DNA of 64,000 bases from Halichondria panicea (taxonomy: Eukaryota; Porifera; Demospongiae; Suberitida; Halichondriidae). The stretch spans positions 1,786,931 through 1,850,930 of the forward strand of contig NC_087386.1 in the NCBI RefSeq assembly GCF_963675165.1, given 5' to 3'. A model generated the notes under the pieces. The model was not told the DNA's origin and ran no database searches. It was given only the letters and a program-made list of their open reading frames with translations. Positions 32,821-44,787 of this stretch are shown in pieces; the stretch's first letter is position 1; every line of letters begins with the position of its first letter. Made by a program: the position numbers and the translations under genes.

Positions 32821-34779
32821 ATGATTCTATTTCTAACTGCTTTGCTCATCAGTGGCTATTGTGATGCTCTCACTTGTAATCAAACAGGTGAGCTTAAACA
32901 TACATTTGAAGATTAATGTTATATTGTATTCCAACTGTTTTAGTGAACCCTACGACGTATCGACGTCTGTGGTCAGATACTGGGAATGATTACAATGGTG
33001 TTCCCATTACCTATCCACCAAATTGTATGCGGCAAAATCTCCATGAAATCTGTAACTACGACCTGGTACTGGGTGACGGAGCAATCATTGCATCTCCTCC
33101 TGATCTCAATAGTTCAAGTTATTTCGAGCATTTCATTGGGATGAGTGCATCAATGAATTCGTATATTGACTTTGACCTCACTACAGTAACCGCTGGGATT
33201 ACTGCTATAGAGCTCAGTTTCTTGAACAGTCCTCCCAACAGAATCAGTTTACCAGACATTGCAATATCAGTAGTTTATTTTGGAACTGTAGCACCTATTG
33301 CAAGCTGGATATTTGATAATCAAAATCTTGATCAGACAGACAACCAAATCAGAACTATTAGTATTCAGCCATTCAGACCATTTAGTGCTGCGAACTTCAG
33401 AATTACGTTTCAATTCACAGAATTTCATGATTTTAATTGGGTCTTTGTAAGTGAAGTACGCTTTTGTACAGACCTTCAACCAAACTTACAACCAGAAGTA
33501 ATATTTCAAATGCCACCATCAAACAATATCCAGCCAGATGCAGAGGACCTGAGAAGAAGATCAACAGAGTTAGTGTGCACTGTTTCCAGTGAAGGTTCGT
33601 ACACATGGCAGTGGAAGAAAGATAATGTTATAATAGTGAATAAAGGGGACTACAGAATCACCATTGGAGATGAAAGTAGAACAACTAAGCTGACAATCAA
33701 TAATCTAGATTTTAGTGATGCTGCTGAATATGAATGTACGGGAATGACAAGACGAGATGCGAATGTCATGAACTCAGCAGTGTATGTACTGGAATTTCCA
33801 GGTACCTAAACATCTTACCAGGAGTACATTAAGTACTCCTGCTCTTACTTATATACATATTGTTTGTTGCTGTCTTCCTTTTTTTAGAGGTACCTAAACA
33901 TCTTACCAGGAGTACATTAAGTACTCCTGCTCTTACTTATATACATATTGTTTGTTGCTGTCTTCCTTTTTTTAGAGCGTGTCATTACTACACCTGATGT
34001 CAGTGGATATCTACAGACTGGAGAGGTTACCCTGACCTGTGAGCTCCATGGTTACCAGTCATCACTCTCTCCTCCTGTGTGGCTAAACACAAATGGCAGT
34101 GAAATAAATGACTCTGCCAAATACACTGTGTCCGTGTGTGAAGGAAACAACACCATGATTCTACAGAATGGCACTGTCGTCCCTAGTATCATTTTCAACA
34201 TCACAATTCACAACCTTTCATTAGCTGATGGAGATACCTACACGTGTCGTGGTGTCAGAGGAGAGAGTGTCACTCAACTCACAATATTAGAAGGGACTGA
34301 TCCAAACATGTTATCGCAAACATGCATTTCTACGTCTATAGAGGGTGAGTAAACTGTGACTGAGTTTACTTTCATTATACATTATACATGCTTATTATCA
34401 GAAACAATTATAACTTAGTTTCGTATTTATTACTGCAGGCATCACTCCCACTCCATCCCCTGGCAACGAAACTACCACTCGTGTTCCTGTAATGGATGAA
34501 ACCACTGTCATCATAGCAGCTGCAGTAGTGGCTGTTATTATAGTACTCACAATACTTATCCTCATAATCTTCATCGTTTACCTACTGAGGAAGATCAACA
34601 AGATGAAAATACGTTTGACTGAAGCTGTACAAATACCTAATTCTCTCTCCATACAAGAAAGGGAAGACACCTCAATTTCTGTGCAGGATGTGACGTATGA
34701 AGAGATTGCCGAAAGAAGCGTCATGTCATTAACAAAGAACGAAGCCTACGTGTGTGTGTCGACTCCTCTAGAGAAATAG
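32821..34779 (+). CDS. g15: intact type B receptor with a duplicated intron
   Basis: Exons 32821-32887, 32944-33801, 33976-34344 and 34439-34779 join to 544 residues, provided intron 2 is spliced from its first donor (33802) to its last acceptor (33975). The N-domain is of the VNPTTYRRLWSD class, with SNC replaced by PNC and ICNYD after it. Ig1 has WQWKKDNVIIVNKGDY. Ig2 has DGDTYTC. Exon 4 adds TPTPSPGNETTTRVP, a helix starting TVIIAAAVVAVII and a tail with AERSV between the two tyrosine motifs, ending STPLEK (the type A ending) rather than LENRN. The mixture suggests past exchange with type A copies. No coding lesion is visible. Confidence 0.86.
33802..33975 (+). repeat. Exact tandem duplication of g15 intron 2
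   Basis: The intron unit (GTACCTAAACATCTTACCAG to TTTTTTTAGAG) occurs twice in direct tandem with an 88-base period; the second copy starts at 33890. This creates two donors (33802, 33890) and two acceptors (AG at 33886-33887 and 33974-33975). Only first donor to last acceptor keeps the frame. Each unit contains the hairpin AGGAGTAC-ATTAA-GTACTCCT. Confidence 0.93.
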
Positions 34780-35499
34780 GCAACCAAAAAATTAAACTTT
34801 TACTGAGCAGACCTTTAACATTATTCTGGACTAAGTCAATGTCTTTGTTTACTATTGTTTGTGCATTTGTGCATAATTATCCATTTATTCTACCCTGACA
34901 CGTATATGTGTGTACAATAGTAGTTCCATTTGAGTTGCTTTGAAATGTCTATTATAATAAACCACCTGTTTCTGGGAAAAACCCAGAATAGCGACAAAGA
35001 CGTCCAAACAGCCAGTTCTACCCCCCCGTTGGGAGACCCCCTGTGGAGATTAACCAGTGTTAAACCAAAGCCTAAATAAAGCCTTGCCTTGGATAGCGAA
35101 CACGTTATATTAGTTGAAATCATGGTGTGTATAGATATACGTAGATGTGTTTTGTTAAGTTACAAGAATTGAGCAACAGAGAGATCATTCATGTACACTA
35201 ATTGTTTGTCAACATTGAAGTTGTCTGCCGGTGTAAAGTTGCATGCCTATATGGCAGATTATGTATACCATGCGATGTACTTCAGTACACCGTTGACGTC
35301 CTATGCCCAGTCATTCAATATTCATTTGTCACTTCATGTGTGTATGTTTCCATTCTGCATGCCCCATATTTGTTTATCTATACATGATACAAACAAATAA
35401 TTCCACCCCCTAAACTATATCCGCCTCTCATACCAGTATAGCTAACCTACATCACTATAATTCATATACTTAAGAAGTTGGATTAACAAAGTATTAGTC
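34780..35499 (+). promoter_or_regulatory. Intergenic g15-g16
   Basis: AATAAA at 34956-34961, TGACGTCC at 35294-35301, then a leader variant (AAGAAGTTGGATTAACAAAG). The interval is similar to g26-g27 from about 35100 on. Nothing coding is seen. Confidence 0.45.
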
Positions 35500-37377
35500 A
35501 TGATTCTATTTCTAACTGCTCTGCTCATCAGTGGCTATTGTGATGCTCTCATTTGTAATCAAACAGGTGAGCTTAAGCAGACATTTGAAGATTAATGTCA
35601 TAGTAACTGTATTCCTAATGTTTTAGTGAACCCTATGACGTATCGACGTCTGTGGTCAGATATTGGGAATGATTACAATGGTGTCCCCATCACCTATCCA
35701 CCAAATTGTATGCGGCAAAATCTTCAGGAAATCTCCATCCTCTGTGACTATGATGTGGTACTGGGTGACAGAGCAATCATTCCATCTCCTCCTGATCTCA
35801 ATACTTCAAGTTATTTCGAGCATTTCATTGGGATGAGCAACTCAGTGAATTCGTATATTGACTTTGACCTCACTACAGCAACGGCTGGGATTACTGCTAT
35901 AGAGCTCAGTTTCTTGAACAGTCCTACCAACAGAATCAGTTTGCCAGACATTACAATATCAGTAGTTCATTTTGGAGCTGTATCGCTTATTGCAAGCTGG
36001 ATATTTGATAATGAACATCTTGATCAGACAGACAACCAAATCAGAACTATTAGTATTCAGCCATTCACACCACTTAGTGCTGTGAACCTCAGAATTAGGT
36101 TCCAATTCACAGTGCTTCATGATTTTGATTGGATCTTTCTGAGTGAAGTACGCTTTTGTACAGACCTTCAACCAAACTTACAACCAGAAGTAACATTTCA
36201 AATACCACCATCAAACAATATACAGCCAAGTGCAGAGGACCTGAGAAGAGGATCAACAGAGTTAGTGTGCACTATTTCCAGTGAAGGTTCATACACATGG
36301 CAGTGGAAGAGAGACAATGCTATGATAGAAAATAAAGGGGACTACAGAATAACCATTGGAGATGGAAGTAGAACAACTAAGTTGACAATCAACAATCTAG
36401 AGTTTAGTGATGCTGCTGAATATGAATGTACGGTAATGACAAGACTGGATGCGAATGTCAGGAACTCAACAGTGTATGTACTGGAGTTTCCAGGTACTTA
36501 AATATCATACTTACACTACACTATGATTTTTTGTGATGTTCATTCCATTTTATAGAGCATGTCATTACAACACTTGATGTCAGTGGACATCTACTGACTG
36601 GAGAGGTTACTCTGACCTGTGAGCTCCATGGTTACCAGTCATCACTCTCTCCTCCTGTGTGGCTAAACACAAATGGCAGTGAAACAAACGACTCTACCAA
36701 ATACACTGTGTCCGTGTTTGAAGGAAACAACACCATAATTCTACAGAATGGCACTGTCGTCCTTAGTATTATTCTGAGCATCACAATTCACAACCTTTCA
36801 TCAGTTGATGGAGGTACCTACACGTGTCGTGGTGTCAGAGGAGAGAGTGTCACTCAACTCACAATATTGGAAGGGACTGATCCAAACATGGTATCGCAAA
36901 CATGCATTTCTACGTCTATAAAGGGTGAGTAAACTGTGACTGAGTTTACTTTCATTTTACATTTTATATGTCTATTATCAGAAACAATTATAACTTAGTT
37001 TCTACTGCATTGTTATTATTCTCTCGTATTTACTGCAGGCATCACTCCCACTCCACCCCCTGGCAATGAAACTACCACTCGTGTCCCTGTAATGGATGAA
37101 ACCATTGTCATCATAGCAGCTGCAAGTAGGGAGTGTTATTATAGTACTCACAATACTTATCCTCATAATCTTCATCGTTTACCTACTGAGGAAGATCAAC
37201 AAGATGAAAATACGTTTGAATGAAGCTGTACAAGTACCTAATTCTCTCTCCATGCAAGAAAGGGAAGACACCTCAATTTCTGTGCAGGATGTGACATATG
37301 AAGAAATTGCCGAAAGAAACGACATGTTATTGACAAATAACGAAGCCTACGTGTGTGTGTCGACTCCTCTAGATTAA
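35500..37377 (+). pseudogene. g16: type B receptor frameshifted in the membrane helix
   Basis: Exons 35500-35566, 35627-36493, 36556-36924 and 37039-37377. Exons 1-3 are open: signal peptide, N-domain of the VNPMTYRRLWSD class with two extra residues (EISILCDYD), Ig1, and Ig2 with GHLLTGEV. In exon 4 one extra base near 37134 (GCTGCAAGTAGGG for GCTGCAGTAGGG) shifts the frame at the start of the helix, replacing it with a polar sequence that ends at a TGA near 37231. The resulting protein would keep the whole ectodomain but lose the membrane anchor and both tyrosine motifs. In the original frame the tail is complete, ending STPLD. This is the only lesion. Confidence 0.75.
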
Positions 37378-38042
37378 AATTAACATTTCACTGAGCAGAC
37401 CTTTAACACTATCCTGTGTTTACTTTTGTTTGCATATACCATTTACCTGACACTTTAATTTTTCTAGCTGTAAACATTTTGTGTGTTACTTGTGTACAGT
37501 AGTAACTCCATTTGAGAAGCAATCTGAGAATGCTGTTAAATAAACCACCTGTTCCTGGGAAACCCACAATAGCGACGAAGACGTCCAAACAGCCAGTTAG
37601 ACCCCTGTGGAGATTAAGCCCAATGTCAAACGAAAGCCTATAAAGTCGAAATATCTAATAGCGGACATGCATGTTCCATTGAGATCATATGATATGTATA
37701 GTATATGTCGAAGTATTTTGCGATATTAAATTGATCAACTGAGAGTTGACTCATGAACACTGGTGTTTGTGATTGTTTGTATAAACTTGTCACTTTAGTG
37801 TAGGAAATTATTTAAACCATATCATAATTACTCAGTAATACCTCGGTACATTAGTTGTTGACGTCCCTATTATGTGCAGATCATTCACTTTTTCAATTCA
37901 TGCGTAATCCTTCCACTATATAATTTGTTCCATTCTGCATGCCCCCCATTCTGAGTATATACTGCAACTCTTGTACACATAATTATTCATAGCTAAAGTT
38001 TTATACTTAAACAAATTAGCTCTTGCTCTAATCTGAGCAGTC
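37378..38042 (+). promoter_or_regulatory. Intergenic g16-g17
   Basis: AATAAA at 37539-37544, TGACTCA at 37747-37753 and TGACGTCC at 37859-37866. GAGTATATACTGC near 37955 is the empty target for the element at 9831-10056. Confidence 0.5.
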
Positions 38043-39795
38043 ATGATTCTATTTCTAACTGCTCTGCTCATCAGTGGCTATTGTGATGCTCTCACTTGTA
38101 ATCAAACAGGCAGACATTTTGAAAATTTATTTCATATTGTAATCCAACTGTTTAGTTAACCCTACGACGTATCGAGGTCTGTGGTTAGATGGTGAACCAA
38201 TTAAATACAACGATGTTCTGATCACCTATCTATCAAATTGTACACAGCCAAACATTCTTGCTAGATACATTGTCTGTGATTACAGTGTTGTACTGGGTGA
38301 CGAAGCAATCATCCCATCTCCTCCTGATCTCAATAGTGCAAGTTATTTCAGACATTTCATTGCTTGGAACAGATACTCATTGAGTAGTTATGTTGACTTT
38401 GACCTCATTACAACAACGGCTGGAATTACTGCTATTGAGCTCAGTTTCTTAAACAGTCCAGCCAATGGAATCAGTTTGCCAGAACCTAGACTATCTGTAG
38501 TTGAATATATCCGAGGCCTGAGAGATCGAAGTGAAGTAAGTATAACAACCTGGATATTTGATAATCAAGATCTGGCTCAGACAGACAACCAAATCAGAAC
38601 TATTAGCATTTGGCCATTCCCACCACTTAGTGCTGCGAACCTCAGAATTAGGTTCCAATTCACAGTGCTTCATGATTTTGATTGGATCTTTCTGAGTAAA
38701 ATACGAGTTTGCACAAAGCCTCAACCACCTTTTCAACAACTTAAGGCTGTCATCCTTCAAACACTATCATCTATTGTTCTTCAGCCGAGTGCAGATGACC
38801 AGAAAAGAGGATCAACAGAGTTAGTGTGCACTATTTTGGGAGAAGGATCGTACACATGGCAGTGGAAGAGAGATAACAATATGATAGAAAATAGTGAGGA
38901 CTACAAAATCACTATTGGAGACGGAAGCAGAAAAACTAAGTTGACGATTAACAATCTGGACTTTAGTGATGCTGCTAATTATGAATGCATAGCAACAACA
39001 ACACAGGATATGGATTTAATGAAATCAACAGTGTATTTAGTGGAGTTCTCAGGTACCTAAATTACTTAATACATGACTAATTAACTTGCTGTTCCTTCCA
39101 TTCTAGAGCATGTCATTACTACACCTGATATCAGTGAGTATCTACAGACTGGAGAGGTTACCCTGACCTGTGAGCTCCATGGTTACCAGTCATCACTCTC
39201 TCCTCCTGTGTGGCTAAACACAAATGGTAGTCAACCAAACGACTCTGCCAAATACACTGTGTCCGTGTTTGAAGGAAACAACACCATAATTCTACAGAAT
39301 GGCACTGTCGTCCCTAGTATTATTCTGAGCATCACAATTCACAACCTTTCATCAGCTGATGGAGGTACCTACACGTGTCGTGGTGTCAGAGGAGAGAGTG
39401 TCACTCAACTCATAATAGTAGAGGGTACAGCCCCTCCCACTGCACCACCTCCTCCAACCACACCCCATTTGACTACTCGTTCAACGCTGCCTACGTTAGC
39501 ACCTAATAACCAGTTGCCTCCTGTACATATTTTAGTATCCATAGTAACCATCCTAGTCATTGCATTACTTCTCTTCATTGTCTTTATCGTTTGCCTTCTG
39601 AGGAAGATAAACAAAAAGAAATCGTTACTGACTGAAGCTGTAAAAGTACCTAATCTACTCTCCGTAAAAGAAAAGTGTTCAATTTCTGTGCAAGATGTGA
39701 TATATGAAGAGATAGCTGAAAGACGTGACATGTCATTGACAAAGAACGAAGCCTACGTGTGTGTGTCGACTCTTAGACAACCAAAAAGTTATTAA
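38043..39795 (+). CDS. g17: type C receptor, open if a GC donor is used
   Basis: Exons 38043-38109, 38156-39052 and 39107-39795 would join to 550 residues. Exon 1 ends CAAACAG followed by GCAGAC: about ten bases that normally carry the GTAAGC or GTGAGC donor are deleted, so intron 1 (46 bases) starts with GC. GC-AG introns exist in animals, and using it keeps the frame exactly; retention gives a stop at the intron end. The N-domain starts VNPTTYRGLWLDGEP and has substitutions in HFIAWNRYSLSSYVDF. Ig1 ends NYEC, Ig2 has TNGSQPNDSAKYT and TYTC, and the type C stalk, helix and STLRQPKSY tail are intact. All coding exons are open. Confidence 0.7.
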
Positions 39796-40435
39796 CATTA
39801 TCCTGGACTAATTTGTCAATGTCTGTGTTAATAGTGTTAGTGAATTAGTTTTGTGCAAAATAGCTGTAAACTAGCCTCCTTCTCAGGCGTCTTTTTGAGT
39901 AGAGGAAGTGGTCATGGGGACAAGGCCAGCTGTAAACATATAATGCGTGCGTGCGTGCATGCGTGTGTGCAATAGTTTGTGTTTTAATAATTAAGGAAGA
40001 GAATTGAGCAACAGAGAGTTGACTGTATATCAAACATTGTCAAATTAGTGCTGCAGACTAGCTATACAGTACACTGATGCCCCTATGTGCAAATCGTCAA
40101 TTTGTGAACCCGTTCTCATGCAACTTATACGGATTAGTATCCATAGTAACTCTCCTAGTGATTGCATTACTTCTCCTCATAATCTTCATCGTTTACCTAC
40201 TGAGGAAGATCAACAAAACAAAGAATTCCTTAATACACTCGACTGAAGCTTTACAAGTACCTAATTCTCTCTCCATACAAGAAAGGGAAGACACCTCAAT
40301 TTCTGTGCAGGATGTAATATATGAAGAGATTTCCGAAAGACGCGTCGTGTCATTGACAAAGAATGAAGCCTACGTATGTGTGTCGACTCCTCTAGAATAA
40401 TAATATATAGTATAGTTACTATAATCTGAGCAATC
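39796..40435 (+). other. Intergenic g17-g18 containing a gene relic
   Basis: The type C flank has the direct-repeat insert 39862-39937 and a GC/GT simple run near 39944-39970. Its upstream portion is cut at about 40128 (CATGCAACTTATA) and continues as the helix and tail of a type A gene to 40400. Only about 35 bases separate the relic's stop from the g18 ATG. Confidence 0.6.
40129..40400 (+). pseudogene. Relic: helix and tail of a type A gene
   Basis: The sequence encodes YGLVSIVTLLVIALLLLIIF, YLLRKINKTKNSLI and a full YEEI/YVCV tail ending STPLE and stop, matching g1 and g24. There are no signal, N-domain or Ig exons. It sits between a type C flank and g18, so it marks an unequal exchange. 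It is not expected to reach the membrane without a signal peptide, although its helix could act as a signal anchor if transcribed. Confidence 0.78.
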
Positions 40436-42036
40436 ATGATTCTATTTCTAATTTCTAACGGCTCTGCTCATCAGTGGCTATTTGTGATGCTCTCACTTGT
40501 AATCAAACAGGTGAGCTTAGGCAGACATTAATTTTGAACATTTATTTTATGCCAATTAGCCCTTCCTACACTGTATCGAGGTATGTGGTTAGATGGTGAT
40601 CCAATTACATACAACGATGTTCTGATCACCTATCCATCAAATTGTACACGGAGGAGCATTCTTGCTAGATACATTGTCTGTGATTACAGTGTTGTACTGG
40701 GTGACGGAGCAATCATTCCATCTCCTCCTGATCTCAATAGTTATTTCAGACATTTCATTGCTTGGAACAGAGACTCATTGAATAGTTTTATTGACTTTGA
40801 CCTCACTACAGCAACGGCTGGGATTACTGCTATAAAGCTCAGTTTCTTGAACAGTCCTGCCAGTCGAATCAGTTTGCCAGAACCTAGACTATCTGTAGTT
40901 GAATATACCCGAAGCCTGAGAGATCGAACCGAAACAAGTATCACAACCTGTATAATTTGATAATCAAGATCTGACTCAGACAGACAACCAAATCAGAACT
41001 ATTATAGTATTCGGCTATTCACATCACTTAGTGCTGCGAACCTCACACAGCCTCTATCTCCTTTTCAACAACTTAAGGCTGTAATCCTTCAAACACCATC
41101 ATCAATTATTGTTCAGCCAAGTGCGGACGACCTGAGAAGAGGATCAACAGATTTAGTGTGCACTGTTTCCAGTGAAGGATTGTACGTATGGCAGTGGAAG
41201 AGAAACAATGCTATTATAGAAAATAGTAAGGACTACAGAATCACCATTGGAGATGGAAGCAGAACAACTAAGTTGACGATTAACAATCTGGACTTTAGTG
41301 ATGCTGATAATTATGAATGCATAGCAACAACAACACACGATGTGGATTTAATGAACTCAACAGTGTATTTAGTGGAGTTCTCAGGTACCTAAATTACTTA
41401 ATACATGACTAATTAACTTGCTGTTCCTTCCATTCCAGAGCATGTCATTACAACACCTGATGTCAGTGGGTATCTACAGACTGGAGAGGTTACCCTGACC
41501 TGTGAGCTCCATGGTTACCATGCAGTCAACACTCTCTCCTCCTGTGTGGCTAAACACAAATGGTAGTGAAACAAAATTAATGACTCTGCCAAATACACTG
41601 TGTCTGTGTGTGAAGGAAACAAAACAATAATTCTACAGAATGGCACTGTTGTCCCTAATATAATTTTAGACATCACAATTCACAACCTTTCATTAGCCGA
41701 TGGAGGTACCTACACGTGTCGTGGTGTCAGAGGAGAGAGTGTCACTCAACTCACAATATTAGAGGGTACAGCCCCTCTCACTGCACCACCCTAGTCATTG
41801 CATTACATCTCTTCATTGTCTTTATCGTTTGCCTTTTTTTGAGGAAGATAAAGAAAAAGAAATCCTTATTGACTGAAGCTGTAAAAGTACCTAATCTACT
41901 CTCTATAAAAGAAAAGTGTTCAATTTCTGTGCAGGATGTGATATATGAAGAGATAGCTGAAAGACGCGACATGTCATTGACAAAGAACGAAGCCTACGTG
42001 TGTGTGTCGACTCTTAGACAACAAAAAAGCTATTAA
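40436..42036 (+). pseudogene. g18: broken type C copy, twin of g3
   Basis: Exons are 40436-40510 (75 bases, the same eight-base expansion as g3), 40560-41384 and 41439-42036. Exon 2 shares with g3 the TGTATAATTT frameshift and the deletion of the N-domain end. Exon 3 shares the four extra bases (ACCATGCAGTCAAC), has five further extra bases near 41575 (ACAAAATTAATGAC), and loses most of the stalk and the first half of the helix near 41790. The tail is open (KIKKKKSLLTEAVKVPNL, YEEI, YVCV). Unlike g3, this copy runs through Ig2 into its own tail, so the common ancestor was already broken before duplication. Confidence 0.82.
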
Positions 42037-42519
42037 CATTATCCTGGACTAATTTGTCAATGTCTGTGTTAATATTTGTATTAGTGAATTAGTTTTGTGC
42101 AAAATAGCTGTAAACTAGCCTCCTTCTCAGGCTTCTTTTTGAGTAGAAGAGTGGTCATAGGGACAAGGCTAGCTGTAAACATAATAATGTGTGTGTGCAT
42201 GTGTGCGTGTGTGTGTGTGTGTGCGTGCGTGTGTGTGCAATAGTTTTGTGTTTTAATAATTAAGTAAGAGAATTGAGCAACAGAGAGTTGACTGTATATC
42301 AAACATTGTCAAATCAGTGCTACAGACTAGCTATATGCAGTACACTGATGTCCCTATGTGCAAATCATTTCAATAGTCAATTTGTGAACCCATTCTCATG
42401 CAACTTATTTGCTTTCTAATTCCACTCTTAAAAACATCTCTATATCTGCCTACTTATAATATTATATAACTATAATTTAAAGTTGGACTAACAGGCTCTC
42501 GTCTCTATAACTGAACAAC
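42037..42519 (+). promoter_or_regulatory. Intergenic g18-g19
   Basis: Type C flank with the direct-repeat insert 42106-42180, a GT-rich microsatellite at 42186-42240, and the leader CTAACAGGCTCTCGTCTCTA before g19. TGATGTCC occurs near 42347. No AATAAA block. Confidence 0.45.
42186..42240. repeat. GT/GC dinucleotide microsatellite
   Basis: About 55 bases of alternating GT with GC and CATG interruptions. Shorter versions occupy the same place in the flanks of g13, g17, g19 and g22, so the repeat belongs to the type C unit. Confidence 0.85.
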
Positions 42520-44266
42520 ATGATTCTATTTCTAACTGCTCTGCTCATCAGTGGCTATTGTGATACTCTCACTTGCACTCAAACAGGTATATAAGTTTAA
42601 GTAGCATCGAATTATTTTAATGTTGTATTCCAACCGATTAGTCCTTCCTACACTGTATCGAGGTCTGTGGTTAGATGGTGATCCAATTACATACAATGAT
42701 GTTCTGATCACCTATCCATCAAATTGTACACAGTATTTTTTTGCTAGCTTCACTGCCTGTGATTATAGTGTGGTACTGGGTGACAGAGCAATCATTCCAT
42801 CTCCTCCTGATCTCAATAGTGCAAGTTATGTCAGATATTTCATTGCTTGGAACAGAGACTCATTGAACAGTTTTATTGACTTTGACCTCACTACAGCAAT
42901 GGCTGGGATTACTGCTATTGAGCTCAGTTTCTTGAACAGTCCAGCCAATGGAATCAGTTTGCCAGAACCTAGACTATCTGTAGTTGAATATACCCGAGGC
43001 CTGAGAGATCGAAGTGAAATAAGTATAACAACCTGGATATTTGATAATCAAGATTTGGCTCAGACAGACAACCAAATCAGAACTATTAGCATTCGGCCAT
43101 TCCCACCACTTAGTGCTGTGAACCTCAGAATTAGGTTCCAATTCACAGTGCTTCATGATTTTGATTGGGTCTTTCTGAGTGAAATACGATTTTGCACACA
43201 GCCTCTACCTCCTTTTAAACTTTAGGCTCTAATCTTTCAAACACCATCATCAATTGTTGTTCAGCCGAGTGCAGACGATCTGAGAAGAGGATCAACAGAG
43301 TTAGTGTGCACTATTTCGGATGAAGGATTGTACATATGGCAGTGGAAGAGAGACAAAGCTATCATATCGATGGAAAATATAACCCAATACAGAATCACCA
43401 TTGGAGACGGAAGCAGAACAACTAAGTTGAGGATTAACAATCTGGACTTTAGTGATGCTGCTAATTATGAATGCATAGCAACAACAACACACGATGTGGA
43501 TTTAATGAACTCAACAGTGTATTTAGTGGAGTTCTCAGGTACCTAAATTACTTAATACATGACTAATTAACTTGCTGTTCCTTCCATTCTAGAGCATGTC
43601 ATTACTACACCTGATATCAGTGAGTATCTACAGACTGGAGAGGTTACCCTGACCTGTGAGCTCCATGGTTACCAGTCATCACTCTCTCCTCCTGTGTGGC
43701 TAGACTCGGGTGGCAGTGAAATAAATACCACTACCAAATACACTGTGTCTGTGTGTGAAGGAACTAACACCATAATTCTACAGAATGGCACTGTCGTCCC
43801 TAGTATAATTTTGGACATCACCATTCACAATCTTTCATCAGCTGATGGAGGAGGTACCTACACGTGTCGTGGTGTCAGAGGAGAGAGTGTCACTCAACTC
43901 ACAATAGTGGAGGGTACAGTCCCTCCCACTGCACCACCTCCTCCAACCACACTCCATTTGACTACTCGTTCAACGCAGCCTACGTTAGCACCTAATAACC
44001 AGTTGCCTCCTGTACATATTTTAGTATCCGTAGTAACCATCCTAGTCATTGCATTACTTCTCTTCATTGTCTTTATCGTTTGCCTTTTGAGGAAGATAAG
44101 GAAAAAGAAATCGTTTTTGACTGAAGCTGTAAAAGTACCTAATCTACTCTCCGTAAAAGAAAAGTGTTTAATTTCTGTGCAGGATGTGAAATATGAAGAG
44201 ATAGCTGAAAGAAGCGTCATATCATTGACAAAGAACGAGGCCTACGTGTGTGTGTCGACTCTTTAA
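42520..44266 (+). pseudogene. g19: type C receptor with one in-frame stop
   Basis: Exons are 42520-42586, 42642-43538 and 43593-44266. The only lesion is TAG at 43223-43225, in the linker between the N-domain and Ig1 (PFKL then stop), where related copies have CAG. Reading resumes in the same frame, through an open Ig1 (IISMENITQYRIT), Ig2 with one extra glycine (ADGGGTYTC), the type C stalk, helix and tail. The tail differs by a short end (VCVSTL) and by KYEEI instead of IYEEI. The first part of exon 2 is nearly identical to g5. A stop-terminated product would be a secreted N-domain alone. Confidence 0.75.
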
Positions 44267-44787
44267 AAAAAATAGAAAACCCGAAAGTAATTAACATTAT
44301 TCTGGACTAATTTGTCAATGTCTGTGTTAATAATTATGTAACCATTGTTTGTGAATTAGTTTTGTGCAAATCCATTTACCCTAAAACTTTAATTTATCTA
44401 TAGCTGTAAACTAGCCTCCAGGCGTCTTTTTGAGTAGAGGAAGTGGTCACGGGGACAAGGCCAGCTGTAAACATATAATGCGTGCGTGCGTGTGTGCAAT
44501 AGTTTGTGTTTTAATAATTAAGGAAGAGAATTGAGCAACAGAGAGTTGACTGTATATCAAACATTGTCAAATTAGTGCTGCAGATCTAGACTAGCTATAT
44601 ACAGTACACTGACCTGCCTATGTGCAAATCATTTTAATAGTCAATTTTGTGAACCCATTCTCATGCAACTTATTTGCTTTCTAATTCCACTCTTAAAAAC
44701 ATCTCTATATCTGCCTACTTATATATAATCATGTACTTATAATTTAAAGTTGGACTAACAGGCTCTCGTCTCTATAACTGAACAATC
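44267..44787 (+). promoter_or_regulatory. Intergenic g19-g20
   Basis: Type C flank with the direct-repeat insert 44402-44472, a short GC/GT run, a shared GAGCAACAGAGAGTTGACTG stretch near 44532, and the leader before g20. No AATAAA block and no TGACTCA. Confidence 0.45.

Noticed and set aside
43210-43230. TTTAAACTTTAG in g19 (and CAACTTTAG in g14) as an alternative splice acceptor that would skip the in-frame stop
   Set aside because: The sequence looks like an acceptor, but joining the phase 1 signal exon to base 43226 puts Ig1 out of frame, so it does not rescue a receptor.
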